Shown here: in pieces, positions 1-9,360 of the stretch
How the letters are laid out: each line of letters opens with the position of its first letter
Position numbering within the stretch: position 1 is the stretch's first letter
Assembly: GCA_029856045.1 (NCBI GenBank)
Contig: JAHQWG010000028.1
Location: 320,730 to 384,729, forward strand
Length of the DNA stretch: 64,000 bases
Reading direction: 5' to 3'
DNA from: Promethearchaeia archaeon
Lineage (GTDB): Archaea > Asgardarchaeota > Lokiarchaeia > Sigyniarchaeales > SOKP01
Translations under genes and position numbers: made by a program
Notes under the pieces: model-generated
The model's database searches: none
Told to the model about the DNA's origin: nothing
Seen by the model: the letters and a program-made list of their open reading frames with translations, nothing else

Positions 1-1890
1 TTTAGAAATAATGATTTAGATTTCCCGATAATTGTTAGTCCGAATCTAGGGATTCCTTGTTTTTTAAAATATGGTAATAAAAGAAAAAAGAGAGATTATT
101 CTTTCAATTTATTAGTAATCACAAAAAAAATTGAATCTAGTGCTATCTTAAAAACATCTCTAGAAGAAGCAATACAAATCATCCCTCTTAAAAGATTGAA
201 AATTGAGAAAGAATCTAAAGATAATTCCCTAAAAAATATTGCTATTCGAGGCATTCCAATAGATTTAAAACTTGATAAAATCGAGAACACCGATATCCTA
301 CCAATAAATCGGGTAGCTTTTCTTGAAGATCAGTATTATTTGAATCCTCAGGATTATCTTATTAAATTTAAGACATTTGGAAATTTGAATAAATTTTTTA
401 AAGTATCTGTATCATTTGCAGAAAATTCTGAGGTAAAGACTATCTTAAAACATCAAAATTTTATAATGTTCGATATCGTTCATAAAATCTCAGATAAATT
501 AAACCGAATAAATTATCATTCACTTGTGTTAACTAAACAAGATTGGAAAAATTTTACGTTTGTTCAAGCGACAGATATTCATCTCGCCAAAAGAAATGAC
601 CTAATTTTAGAAAAATTAAAGACAGATATATCAAAAAGAGTTTCGACTAAAATTAGAGATTTAATTAACGGATTAAATAAAAAAGAGATTACACCAATAG
701 AAAATAGATTAATAAATCCAAATAATCAACTTAGAAAATTTATAAAAATCATAAATAAAAAAGTCCAAAAAAACCAAATTGACTTTTTAGTTTTTACAGG
801 AGATATTATAGACTTCTGTTTAATTAGTGCAATTGAAAAATTAGAAGATATGACGGATTTCAACTTTCCAAATACAAACTGGAAGATTTTTCAAGATATA
901 ATTTTAAACAGAATAGATTATAATAAACCTGGGATGATAACCGGTGAAGAATTACTCTGTCCTATCTTCACTATTCCTGGAAATCATGATTTCCGCTTGG
1001 GACATTATGATTTAAGATGGGGATTTATGTATAGAAAATTAGGATTAGTATTATCAGAAGCAATAATGTTATACGATGAATGGGTTGCAGACCCAATAAG
1101 AGCACTAACTCCCTTAAGAAAATGCTTGATTAATTATTGGCAAGAAATTAATCCGGCTTTAGATTATATCATAACTTTAGGCAATAACCACTTTATTTTT
1201 ATGAACTCAGGGTATGATTCTGGCAAAGATTTTCGAGATTTCATTACGGGATTTCCATCATCAACTGGTATGACAGATGCTCAAATAAAACTTTTAGAGA
1301 ATTTCTTAAATTATAAATTTAAAGGAAATGAAAATATATTTCTTTTTACACATGGACCAATAATTAATCCCATAAAAAAGATAAAATTTATTCAAAAACT
1401 GAAAAAAAAGATAAATGTAGATACTTTTCTTAATTTTGAGGAATTAAAAGAATCAAATTTAGCCAAAAAGGGAATCCCAGAGGATAAAAGAAATATTGAT
1501 GATAAAATAAATCTCAAGTATGGAACTATTACTAATAACTGGCAAGAAATGATAAATTTTTGTAAAGATTTCTGTTTAATAGCGTTATGTGGGCATACGC
1601 ACACCTTAAGAGAGTTTAGATTACAAAATCCGATTAAAAAAAGTAAAGTATTCAAATCCGTTCCATTCAATTTGATAAAAATTGAAAATCCTGCAGCAGT
1701 ATTTTTCGATGATTATTCAGAGTTATTAAAAAATCAAAAAGATATATGGAATAAGAAACCTTTTTTGTTTCAGACGCCCGCTTTGGGTTTAGGTTCTTAC
1801 AAACATCCTACTATAGGTGGGGCATATAGAATAATTAAAATAAAAAAAGAAAAGATAGATTCTTTCAGGGTAAAATTTATACCAAAATGA
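1..1890 (+). CDS. Calcineurin-like metallophosphoesterase, 5' partial
   Basis: The reading frame is open from base 1 with no stop until 1890, so the gene enters from the left edge and 629 residues are visible. A TTG at 196 is the first start-like codon, but the coding look continues upstream of it. The full metallophosphoesterase signature is present: D-x-H (TDIHLAKR, visible residue ~191), GDIID (~267), GNHD (~327), THGP (~450) and GHTH (~530). These coordinate a di-metal centre that hydrolyses phosphoesters. The substrate cannot be told. A large insertion between GNHD and THGP makes it longer than minimal family members. No signal peptide can be judged because the N-terminus is missing. Family call is firm, specificity unknown. 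Confidence 0.85.
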   Translation, partial: FRNNDLDFPIIVSPNLGIPCFLKYGNKRKKRDYSFNLLVITKKIESSAILKTSLEEAIQIIPLKRLKIEKESKDNSLKNIAIRGIPIDLKLDKIENTDILPINRVAFLEDQYYLNPQDYLIKFKTFGNLNKFFKVSVSFAENSEVKTILKHQNFIMFDIVHKISDKLNRINYHSLVLTKQDWKNFTFVQATDIHLAKRNDLILEKLKTDISKRVSTKIRDLINGLNKKEITPIENRLINPNNQLRKFIKIINKKVQKNQIDFLVFTGDIIDFCLISAIEKLEDMTDFNFPNTNWKIFQDIILNRIDYNKPGMITGEELLCPIFTIPGNHDFRLGHYDLRWGFMYRKLGLVLSEAIMLYDEWVADPIRALTPLRKCLINYWQEINPALDYIITLGNNHFIFMNSGYDSGKDFRDFITGFPSSTGMTDAQIKLLENFLNYKFKGNENIFLFTHGPIINPIKKIKFIQKLKKKINVDTFLNFEELKESNLAKKGIPEDKRNIDDKINLKYGTITNNWQEMINFCKDFCLIALCGHTHTLREFRLQNPIKKSKVFKSVPFNLIKIENPAAVFFDDYSELLKNQKDIWNKKPFLFQTPALGLGSYKHPTIGGAYRIIKIKKEKIDSFRVKFIPK

Positions 1891-1976
1891 ATTAAATAAA
1901 CTTATTAACCTAATAAGGAGTTCATGAAAATAAATTCAAATATTTTGAAAAAGAATAATATAAATAGATTTGAAAC

Positions 1977-3227
1977 ATGGAATTCGATATTTCTAATTAT
2001 TTGATTAATTTTTCACTTAAAAAAAATTTAGATAGCTTTCTTGATGATTCCCAGAAAACTCAAGTTGATGCTTTCAAAATAAAAAATAAATCGATAAAAA
2101 AGTATATTAATGAATTTTGGACATCAAAACAGAGACAAGCATCATCTATTCATGAAATTTCATATAGAGCTTGTTTTAAAGCACAACTTCCAAGATTTTT
2201 TATAAAACTATTAACGAAGCCAAATCATATTATTTATGATCCTTTTAGTGGTCGGGGTACAACCATAATTGAAGCGGGTTTACTAAACAGAAATGTAATT
2301 TCCAATGATATTAATCCTTTAAGTGAAATTTTAACACGACCGAGATTAAATATTCCCTCTATTGATGATATCAAAGATAGATTAGACAATATTCCGTTAA
2401 ATTTGGAATTCGAAAATGAAATTGATTTATCCATGTTTTATCACGAAAAAACAAAGAGGGAAATACTTTCTTTGAAAACTTATCTTTATAAAAGAAAAAT
2501 AGGAAATAAAGAGGATGATATTGATAGATGGATTCGAATGGTTACTACTAATAGATTAACTGGACATTCTAAAGGTTTCTTTTCTGTATATACTTTACCT
2601 CCAAATCAAGCGGTTTCACAAGAAAGACAAATTAAAATAAATAGAAAACATCGTCAAAAACCAGAGTACAGAGATGTGAAAAAAAGAATTATAAAAAAAT
2701 CAATCTCTTTACTACGAAACCTAACTATGCAACAAAAAAAAAAATTAAGAGAAATTTCTAAAAATGCAATATTTTTAACGAAAGATGCAAGAAATACACC
2801 AGAAATTAAAAAGAATTTGGTTCAATTAACGGTTACATCTCCCCCTTTTCTAAAAGTAGTGCAATATTCAAAGGATAATTGGTTAAGATGTTGGTTCAAT
2901 TCAATAGATGCAGAAGAAATATCTAAAAAAATTACAATGGAATCTGATGTTAATAGATGGTCAAAGATGATGGGTAATGTTTTTAAAGAATTATATAGAA
3001 TCACCAAAATAAATGGATGGGTTGCATTTGAAGTGGGAGAAGTCCAGAAAGGAAAAATTAAATTAGAAGAATATATTGTTCCTGAGGGATTAAATGCAGG
3101 ATTTATCTCTAAAGGAATTGTCATTAATGAACAGGAATTTACTAAAACATCTAATATTTGGGGTATAAAAAATAAAGAATCAGGGACTAATACAAATCGA
3201 ATTGTGTTATTTAAAAAAGAGAGCTAA
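1977..3227 (+). CDS. DNA methyltransferase (N4/N6 amino-methylase family)
   Basis: 416 residues. Motif I is DPFSGRGTT (about residue 87), the AdoMet-binding loop, and motif IV is TSPPF (about residue 287), the catalytic loop. The SPPF form is typical of amino-methyltransferases of the N6_N4_Mtase type, often N4-cytosine. There is no adjacent restriction endonuclease, so it looks like an orphan methylase. An in-frame TGA at 1971 makes ATG 1977 the earliest start in this frame. That ATG has no clear ribosome site, whereas an AAGGAG at about 1915 precedes ATG 1924 in another frame, which ends at TGA 2002 after overlapping this start. This is either translational coupling or an N-terminal frameshift. 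Target sequence unknown. Confidence 0.8.
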   Translation: MEFDISNYLINFSLKKNLDSFLDDSQKTQVDAFKIKNKSIKKYINEFWTSKQRQASSIHEISYRACFKAQLPRFFIKLLTKPNHIIYDPFSGRGTTIIEAGLLNRNVISNDINPLSEILTRPRLNIPSIDDIKDRLDNIPLNLEFENEIDLSMFYHEKTKREILSLKTYLYKRKIGNKEDDIDRWIRMVTTNRLTGHSKGFFSVYTLPPNQAVSQERQIKINRKHRQKPEYRDVKKRIIKKSISLLRNLTMQQKKKLREISKNAIFLTKDARNTPEIKKNLVQLTVTSPPFLKVVQYSKDNWLRCWFNSIDAEEISKKITMESDVNRWSKMMGNVFKELYRITKINGWVAFEVGEVQKGKIKLEEYIVPEGLNAGFISKGIVINEQEFTKTSNIWGIKNKESGTNTNRIVLFKKES

Positions 3228-3267
3228 AAAAAAAATTTGGTTATTAAAGAATTAATTATTTCTTAAA

Positions 3268-4749
3268 TTATTCCATTTCCTCTTCATTCAAATTCTCTTC
3301 TTCTTGTTCTTCTTCTATAGAGTCCTTTTCTTCATTTATTTTCTCTGTCTCTACTTTTTCTTCTTGAAAGCGTTTTTCTTCAACTTGAACTTTTTTAGGT
3401 TCAGTTTCTAATGGTTTTAGTCCTTTAATTTTTAATTTTTTCACTTGTAAAAAGTCTTGGAATTCTTTATCTCCTATCTTATTTATATCAAGTGCTTCAT
3501 TATCCTCTAAATATTTTTTGAAATCACTTACAATCAAAATTACTTCTTCCTGGTTATAACGTTTTCTCATTATTAACCCTTTCCTTTCTAAGACATATTC
3601 AGAATACCATATAAAAAAGAACACGGTAATAATTAACATTAAAAAATTACTAATTAAATTAACTTGATTGCGATCTGTAAAAAATCCTGGTAATGAACCT
3701 CCTCCTGTAATCATTATAATCTGGCCTTCAATATATAAAAATGTAAAAGCAAAAAGGAAAAAAGGCATATTATTGACATTGAATATTCGAGAGGTATAGA
3801 CTTTATCACCCAATCCTTTTAGAACCAAAATAGCTGTAGCTACCATTAATAATACGTCAAGAATTGCCATAATAACATCCGTACCTGTCGGTTGAGTTGC
3901 ACCACGTAATGCATTTGTGAAACTGAATACTCTATACCAAATAATGAGCCAAATAAAAATGTAAAACATAGAAGAAAATACATTAGGGGTTTCATTCTTT
4001 TTACTTCTTAAATGAAGATTAATTAAGCGCCATGATGTTATACCAATAATAATAAAGACGACAACATTCCAACCAATATATAAATATAAATTATCAAGAG
4101 GATCTCCTTGATTTACTGGCGCAAAATATGACCAAAATCCATAAAAAGTGCCAATTTGCATTAAGATAGGCGCAGCGAGTCCTAAAATTAAAAAGGCTAT
4201 TGCGATATATTCTTTTCTTTCAGATAATTCAAATTTTGTAAGAACTTTATTATTTATCTTAATAGATAAATCTTCAAATCCTACTTTGAGAAAAAATATT
4301 TGAATAATGTTCCATCCAAAATAAATTATAATGAAAATAGTTGGTAGAATTAAATCCCATCCCAAGAATTGTATGGATGATTGAGTAGAATGGCCTAATA
4401 GAAAGTATACTAGTATTATAACAAAACTTATTCCAAATGCAATTAAGAAACCAAAGATTTTATTCCTATCAAATCTTTTGTCTGTAGAAAATAAAAAATC
4501 ATTCAATTTCGGTATTAATCCAAAAAACATTAGAAATATAAAAGCTAATGAAATTGTTGTTGCTAAAAATAAAATTAGATCCCCCCAATTGGGAATTAAG
4601 CTTATTAAGGCAATCAAAATTGCAGAAATGAAGAAAATTATTGTATATAATAAATGGCTTTCATTAAAGATTCTATAAAAATATTTATCTAAAAGTTCTT
4701 GAACTTTAATTATAAATTTACTTTTGGGTTTTGGTTTTTCTTCTTCCAA
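3268..4749 (-). CDS. Polytopic membrane protein with acidic cytosolic tail
   Basis: 493 residues, starting at TTG 4749; an in-frame stop lies a few codons upstream and no in-frame ATG precedes the membrane region. About ten hydrophobic segments fill residues 35-400. A charged cytosolic region follows, ending in a Glu-rich tail (EEEQEEENLNEEEME). The part just before the tail (YNQEEVILIVSDFKKYLEDN) could be a small helical domain. I recognise no transporter or enzyme motif. The gene stands alone, tail-to-tail with the methyltransferase and divergent from the glycerate kinase. Function unknown. Confidence 0.65.
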   Translation of the reverse strand: MEEEKPKPKSKFIIKVQELLDKYFYRIFNESHLLYTIIFFISAILIALISLIPNWGDLILFLATTISLAFIFLMFFGLIPKLNDFLFSTDKRFDRNKIFGFLIAFGISFVIILVYFLLGHSTQSSIQFLGWDLILPTIFIIIYFGWNIIQIFFLKVGFEDLSIKINNKVLTKFELSERKEYIAIAFLILGLAAPILMQIGTFYGFWSYFAPVNQGDPLDNLYLYIGWNVVVFIIIGITSWRLINLHLRSKKNETPNVFSSMFYIFIWLIIWYRVFSFTNALRGATQPTGTDVIMAILDVLLMVATAILVLKGLGDKVYTSRIFNVNNMPFFLFAFTFLYIEGQIIMITGGGSLPGFFTDRNQVNLISNFLMLIITVFFFIWYSEYVLERKGLIMRKRYNQEEVILIVSDFKKYLEDNEALDINKIGDKEFQDFLQVKKLKIKGLKPLETEPKKVQVEEKRFQEEKVETEKINEEKDSIEEEQEEENLNEEEME

Positions 4750-4857
4750 AATTAACCATCTTCTTTTTATTTATTTAAATTAATATAATAAATTCAAAAT
4801 GTTATATAAAAATAGTTAAGCAATTTTAATATAAAAATTATTGAGATTTCCAAAGAA

Positions 4858-6282
4858 ATGTTCTTAAAAAATAGAGACATATTATTGAACGAGAATATTC
4901 CACAGAAAGAACTAGAATTAAGAATAGTGCTTATCGACGCTTTAGAAAGAGCTTTAGATGCAGTAAAGCCAAAAATTTTAATTACGAGAGCCGTAGTTAT
5001 TGATAAAAACCAACTCAAAATCCATAATTTATCTTTAGATTTAACAAAATTTAGGAGATGTATCATAATCGGTGGCGGAAAAGCATCTGGTGCTATGGCA
5101 GTAGAGTTGGAAAACATTTTAATTTCATATGGGAAAATTCCATTTAATGGAATCATTAATATCCCAAAAGGATTAGAACTTGATAACAAATATTTCTCTG
5201 GTAGAATAAAATTAAACTTTGCATCTCATCCCATTCCTGATGATGCTGGTATAAATGGAGTTAAAAATATGATGGATTTAATCCGAAATACTTCTAATAA
5301 TGATTTAATTTTCTGTCTAATTTCCGGTGGGGGTTCAGCATTATTACCTTTACCAATGAAAGGATTAACTTTAGAAGATTTAAAAGATGTGAATTCATTA
5401 TTATTAGCTTCTGGTGCCAGTATTGAAGAAATTAATGCGATAAGAAAGCATCTGTCTGCTTTTAAAGGCGGTCGATTAGCTAAAGCTGCAAATAAAAAGG
5501 GGCAACCAACAATAATTTCACTGATAATTTCCGATGTGATTGGAAATCGTCTAGATACAATTGCTTCAGGACCTACAGTTCCAGATCAAACAACCTACGA
5601 AGATGCAATAAATTATTTAAAAAAATATCAGTTATTTTATAATATCCCAGAAAGTGTAAGAAAATTTTTATTATCAGGATATAAGAAGGAGATTCCTGAG
5701 ACACCTAAAAAAGGAGATCCATGTTTTCTTAAAGTTCATAATTTCATAATAGGAAGTGTAGAAAATGCTGCAAAAGCCGCAGAAAATTATTTGAAGCAAA
5801 ATAATATAGAGGTTAGATATATTCAAGAAAAAATCAAGGGAGAAGCCAGAGATTATGGGGCAAATTTATTTAAAATTATTTCACAATTCATAGAAGAAAA
5901 TGCAAAAAAAGCGAAAACTGATAAATTTGCCTTAATTGGAACTGGCGAATTAACTGTTACGATAAAAGGGGATGGTACTGGTGGTAGAAATCAAGAGATG
6001 CTTTTAAATTTTCTTAATTCAATTAAAAATAAAGAAATTGATTACAATTTTTTAATCCTGGCAGTAAATCTTGATGGTATAGAAGGAAATAGCAAAGCTA
6101 TGGGTGCAATTATTGATAATTATACGATAAGTAAGTATAGAAATATGAATTTAGATTTATCAATATTCCTTGAAAATAACGATTCAAATACATTTTTTAA
6201 AATGTTAAAGGATGAAATTATTACTGGTTATACTGGCATAAATGTGAATGATCTGACGATAGGAATCTTATCTTTTAATTGA
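4858..6282 (+). CDS. gckA: Glycerate 2-kinase (GckA/MOFRL family)
   Basis: 474 residues, close to the usual family length. It phosphorylates D-glycerate to 2-phosphoglycerate with ATP, feeding lower glycolysis; in archaea this belongs to non-phosphorylative or branched sugar-acid pathways. Visible family signatures are IIGGGKASGAMA (residues ~62-73), SHPIPDDAG, CLISGGGSALLPLP, VIGNRLDTIASGPTVPD and the C-terminal MOFRL-type GTGGRNQEM. The protein has no signal peptide and should be cytosolic. It is a single-gene unit read away from the upstream membrane protein. A hairpin plus T-run at 6454-6477 may end its transcript. Confidence 0.9.
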   Translation: MFLKNRDILLNENIPQKELELRIVLIDALERALDAVKPKILITRAVVIDKNQLKIHNLSLDLTKFRRCIIIGGGKASGAMAVELENILISYGKIPFNGIINIPKGLELDNKYFSGRIKLNFASHPIPDDAGINGVKNMMDLIRNTSNNDLIFCLISGGGSALLPLPMKGLTLEDLKDVNSLLLASGASIEEINAIRKHLSAFKGGRLAKAANKKGQPTIISLIISDVIGNRLDTIASGPTVPDQTTYEDAINYLKKYQLFYNIPESVRKFLLSGYKKEIPETPKKGDPCFLKVHNFIIGSVENAAKAAENYLKQNNIEVRYIQEKIKGEARDYGANLFKIISQFIEENAKKAKTDKFALIGTGELTVTIKGDGTGGRNQEMLLNFLNSIKNKEIDYNFLILAVNLDGIEGNSKAMGAIIDNYTISKYRNMNLDLSIFLENNDSNTFFKMLKDEIITGYTGINVNDLTIGILSFN

Positions 6283-6453
6283 ATAATTTTTATGATAAAA
6301 AGGAGCTTGTTAAATGATTTAGATAATTTTTTTTATAATAAAAAACCAAAGATAGCATAATTATATGTTAAATTTTATTATCTATCTTCTATAAAATTGA
6401 ATAAAAAAATACTTCAGGGGGGATAATTTTTTTGTTAAAATAGGATTAGTATT

Positions 6454-6477
6454 ATCTATCCGGTGATAGATTTTTTT
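6454..6477 (+). terminator. Hairpin followed by T-run
   Basis: A perfect 7-bp stem (ATCTATC / GATAGAT) with a CGGT tetraloop is followed directly by TTTTTT and more T. It lies about 170 bases after the glycerate kinase stop codon and is oriented to end that transcript. Archaeal termination mostly needs only the T-tract, so the hairpin may be incidental. Confidence 0.5.
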
Positions 6478-6613
6478 ATTTTGGTTGAGTACCTCCCCCC
6501 TGGAGCCCCCCAACATCGCGTGGATTTAAAATGAGTATGAAGTGATTAGATATGATTGGGATATGTTTGGATTCCATCTTTTTCAATAGAAGTATATTTC
6601 CTTTTTTATACAT
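6476..6613 (-). CDS. Possible 45-residue small protein
   Basis: This minus-strand ORF starts at ATG 6613, seven bases after a GGAGG ribosome site, with an in-frame TAG just upstream, and ends at TAA 6476-6478. The peptide is basic at the N-terminus (MYKKGNILLLKKMESK), hydrophobic in the middle (IPIISNHFILIL) and ends with a glycine-rich NPRDVGGLQGGGTQPK. I recognise no family. Support comes from the ribosome site and from the strong promoter at 6775-6798 reading toward it, although the leader would be about 140 nt. It could instead be part of a non-coding RNA. Confidence 0.35.
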   Translation of the reverse strand: MYKKGNILLLKKMESKHIPIISNHFILILNPRDVGGLQGGGTQPK

Positions 6614-6774
6614 CCCTACACCTCCCAATAGAGCCACTCTGGATTTATTGATTAACCTTTAGAATGGAAATTATTTATTTTTTAAAATTTCAGAAAAATA
6701 TTTTATTTTTTTACCGATTATGTAAAATTTTTACTTTTTTTTTTAAATTTGTTTACCTAATTAATACTTGGATC

Positions 6775-6798
6775 ACATATTTAAACTTTTTGTTATAA
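6775..6798 (-). promoter_or_regulatory. Archaeal BRE/TATA promoter, minus strand
   Basis: Read on the minus strand it contains ACAAAAAGTTTAAATATG, an A-rich BRE followed by a consensus TTTAAATA box. All 24 bases are identical to 10699-10722 on the plus strand. The expected transcription start is near 6753, reading toward the small ORF at 6613. Confidence 0.6.
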
Positions 6799-6970
6799 TA
6801 AAAGAAAAAGTAATTGTAAAAAAAGAAAATTATTCTTATTTATTAAATAATTCTTATAAAGAAATTTAAAATACAGTAAAATTATGTATTTAATAATTCT
6901 GTGCTTCTACCCAATTGTTATGAAAAAAAGTGAGTAAATTGAATTAATAATACCTTTTTCAAAGAATATA

Positions 6971-7417
6971 TTATTTTTTAGTAAAAAAATTTTCAATCTC
7001 AGGTTTAAATTCTTGGAATTTATCAATAATAGTAAAATTCTCATTATTATATCTCTGTATAAATTGTTTTAGTATAAGTTCCAACTTAACTTTGACTTTT
7101 TCAACTTGTTTATCAATATTTTTCTTTTTATCACATATAGCATATGCAAGAATGTTTTCTACAGTATTGAAATCTCCCGCTTGAATTGTTCCAGTAATAA
7201 AAATAAAAAGAATATCGCCTGATTCAAGATATTCTAAAGCAGAACCTTGAAATGCTTTTTCTACAAATTGTGTTATAGCAGAAATAAATGATGATCTAAG
7301 GTCCTTATGAACTTCCTTTTTTGTTTTTACCGAGATGTTTTTAATGATATAATTTACAATCGTAAATCCACGAAATATTATACCAGCTTCATATAATTCT
7401 TTCAAATTATTAACCAT
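6971..7417 (-). CDS. Small protein, possible longin/roadblock-like fold
   Basis: 148 residues. The pattern is a beta-rich N-terminal half (GIIFRGFTIVNYII..., then a strand around GDILFIFITGTI, residues ~66-77) followed by a long helix (residues ~85-125) with many Lys, Glu and Ile. This resembles the compact longin or roadblock sensor domains that accompany Asgard small GTPases, but no diagnostic motif proves it. It is divergent from the GTPase at 7618 across a 200-bp promoter region, which fits a GTPase-regulator role. That is inference from context. No signal peptide or membrane segment. Confidence 0.5.
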   Translation of the reverse strand: MVNNLKELYEAGIIFRGFTIVNYIIKNISVKTKKEVHKDLRSSFISAITQFVEKAFQGSALEYLESGDILFIFITGTIQAGDFNTVENILAYAICDKKKNIDKQVEKVKVKLELILKQFIQRYNNENFTIIDKFQEFKPEIENFFTKK

Positions 7418-7617
7418 TCATTACTTTAATTTGTTATAAACATTAACTACTTTGAATAAAATTTTCTCGAATTTAAAATATGAGCCATTACTACATATTT
7501 ATCTAATTATATTAATAAATATAAAGGCAAATTTATAAGGAAAAACATTCTTACCTTTGTTAAGTATTACAATTATAATTAAAAATCAAATATAGAGTAA
7601 GAATTTGAGAGAATTTT

Positions 7618-8622
7618 ATGCTTGTTGATGAAATTAACATAAAATTAGTCATTTTGGGTGTTGGAAGTGTTGGAAAAACTTCAATAGTAAAATCATTTTT
7701 AGATCAAGAGATTCCAAGAATGTATATTCCAACAATTGGAAGCAGTATTGCAAGGAAGGAATTTATATTAAAAAATATTGCAATTAAAATTAATATTTGG
7801 GATATTGGTGGTCAAAAATCCTTTAATCCTTTAAACCCAGTATTTTTTACTAATGTTGATGCAGCTTTTTTAGTGTTTGATTTAACTCAACCAAAAGAAA
7901 CATTACCTAGATTAGAAATTGATTATTTAGCAAATTTGTCAAAATATACCAATAAATGTATTGCATTTGTAATTGGAAATAAATTAGATTTAATTTCAAC
8001 TAAGGAAGAACTAGAGAATATTGCAAATTATTATAAAATAAAAAATGTTCCATTAATTCTAACTTCTGCTAAAACTCAAGAAAACCTACTTGAAGCATTT
8101 AATTTAATCATATTTAACTTTTTGAAGGAATGGGAGAAAGGACTTAAATCTAAACAATTTCAGGGAATATCAAATGAATTCTTGAACTTAATTAACAAAA
8201 CTGAAAATCAGCTAAAAGATTTATTTGTAAATTTAGATAAGGTAGACTCAATTATGATTTCAAGTAAATCATTACCTCAATTAACTAAAAAAAAAATTTC
8301 ATCTTCTACCCCTAATTTAGATTCTGGAATTGAATTAATTGATTATGGAAGATATAAGAAAAAAATTGAAGAATTTAATAAAATAAAAGATCATATTACT
8401 GATTCATTTGATAATAAATTAACCATTATAAAAGATGTAATTTCAAGTTTAAAAACAACTCCAATAGATTCACTTATTGATACAATTGACAAAACAATGA
8501 AACAATTAAATGATATTAAAAAAGATTTTGAATTTAACTTAGATTCCTTATTGAGTTTAGAAAAAAGTGAACAAAATGTGAAAGAAGTAAAGAAAGAACT
8601 TAAAGAAACTGGAGGCGAATAA
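7618..8622 (+). CDS. Ras/Rab-like small GTPase with C-terminal helical extension
   Basis: 334 residues. An N-terminal GTPase domain (~1-165) has G1 GVGSVGKTS (14-22), G2 PTIGSS, G3 WDIGGQKS (~61-68), G4 GNKLDL (~121-126) and G5 TSAK (~148-151). In G3 the residue after the aspartate is Ile and GGQ follows, as in Rag/Arf-like and many Asgard GTPases. The remaining ~170 residues are charged and helical, with heptad-like stretches near the C-terminus, which is twice the size of a plain Rab. There is no C-terminal cysteine for prenylation. The next gene, 26 bp downstream, encodes a coiled-coil protein and is likely co-transcribed, suggesting the two act together. Confidence 0.88.
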   Translation: MLVDEINIKLVILGVGSVGKTSIVKSFLDQEIPRMYIPTIGSSIARKEFILKNIAIKINIWDIGGQKSFNPLNPVFFTNVDAAFLVFDLTQPKETLPRLEIDYLANLSKYTNKCIAFVIGNKLDLISTKEELENIANYYKIKNVPLILTSAKTQENLLEAFNLIIFNFLKEWEKGLKSKQFQGISNEFLNLINKTENQLKDLFVNLDKVDSIMISSKSLPQLTKKKISSSTPNLDSGIELIDYGRYKKKIEEFNKIKDHITDSFDNKLTIIKDVISSLKTTPIDSLIDTIDKTMKQLNDIKKDFEFNLDSLLSLEKSEQNVKEVKKELKETGGE

Positions 8623-8648
8623 AGATTCCAAAAGAGAAAAAAGATAAA

Positions 8649-9215
8649 ATGGAGCAGATAGAAAGCACAAATGAAATTACAATGGATGAGATTGAAGAAT
8701 TAGATGAACAACTTATTAATATTGAGAATTGGGTAAAATTTTTTGATGGAGAGATAAAAACTATAAAAAATGATGTCAGTAATATTCGAGAGCAAATAAA
8801 AACTCAAGAAAAAACTATAAAAAATGATGTCAGTAATATTCGAGAGCAAATAAAAACTCAAGAAGAAATAATCAATAGTAAATTTAAAGAATTTTCTGAG
8901 CAATATTTAATTGATAAAAAAAATATGACAGCAAAATTACAAGAAATTGAAAGTGAATATGATACAATGAAAATTTCCTTGGCAATAAATGAAAAACACC
9001 TATTGGAAAGGTTAAAATCGATGATAAGTGCCGAGATAGACATGGCTGTTAAAGGTAAGGAGCAGGAATTACTTATGAATTTGTGGATTGATGAATTAAA
9101 TCAGATTATTTCGGATTTTGAAAAATTAAAGAGCATGCATCCAAAGGAATTTTCACTTCGGATTAATGAAATATCAAAAACAGTTGAGATATTTAAACAA
9201 AATCTTAAAAAATAG
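8649..9215 (+). CDS. Coiled-coil protein with a duplicated 18-residue unit
   Basis: 188 residues, almost entirely charged helix with heptad spacing. It has no membrane segment or enzyme motif. Residues ~37-72 consist of two identical copies of KTIKNDVSNIREQIKTQE, encoded by a perfect 54-bp tandem repeat. It follows the GTPase by 26 bp in the same direction, so it is probably an effector, scaffold or partner of that GTPase; this is inference from position. ATG 8649 is the start; the ribosome site is not striking. Confidence 0.7.
   Translation: MEQIESTNEITMDEIEELDEQLINIENWVKFFDGEIKTIKNDVSNIREQIKTQEKTIKNDVSNIREQIKTQEEIINSKFKEFSEQYLIDKKNMTAKLQEIESEYDTMKISLAINEKHLLERLKSMISAEIDMAVKGKEQELLMNLWIDELNQIISDFEKLKSMHPKEFSLRINEISKTVEIFKQNLKK
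8757..8864 (+). repeat. Perfect 54-bp tandem duplication
   Basis: Bases 8757-8810 and 8811-8864 are identical. The period of 54 keeps the frame and adds 18 residues, about five turns of helix, to the coiled coil. Exact identity at the DNA level implies a recent duplication. Confidence 0.95.
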
Positions 9216-9360
9216 AATTTATATTCCTGCTTTTTACAAAGTTAATCTAAGTTAATTTCCTTTTAATTAAATTTATTGCATTTATTCAATTATTCTAAAT
9301 TATAAATGCCTCGTCTAAATAAATATAAATAAATTCGCTCAATATTTTTTGTTATAACCA

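Larger units (their letters stand above)
6283..6970. other. 688-bp intergenic region
   Basis: There is no conventional gene here. It holds a plus-strand hairpin/T-run (6454-6477), a 45-codon minus-strand ORF with a good ribosome site (6476-6613) and a strong minus-strand promoter (6775-6798). The C-rich stretch at 6490-6520 stands out in otherwise AT-rich DNA, and its CCTCCCCCCTGGAG is largely complementary to CTTCAGGGGGGA at about 6412-6423, so a longer RNA fold is possible. Confidence 0.5.
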
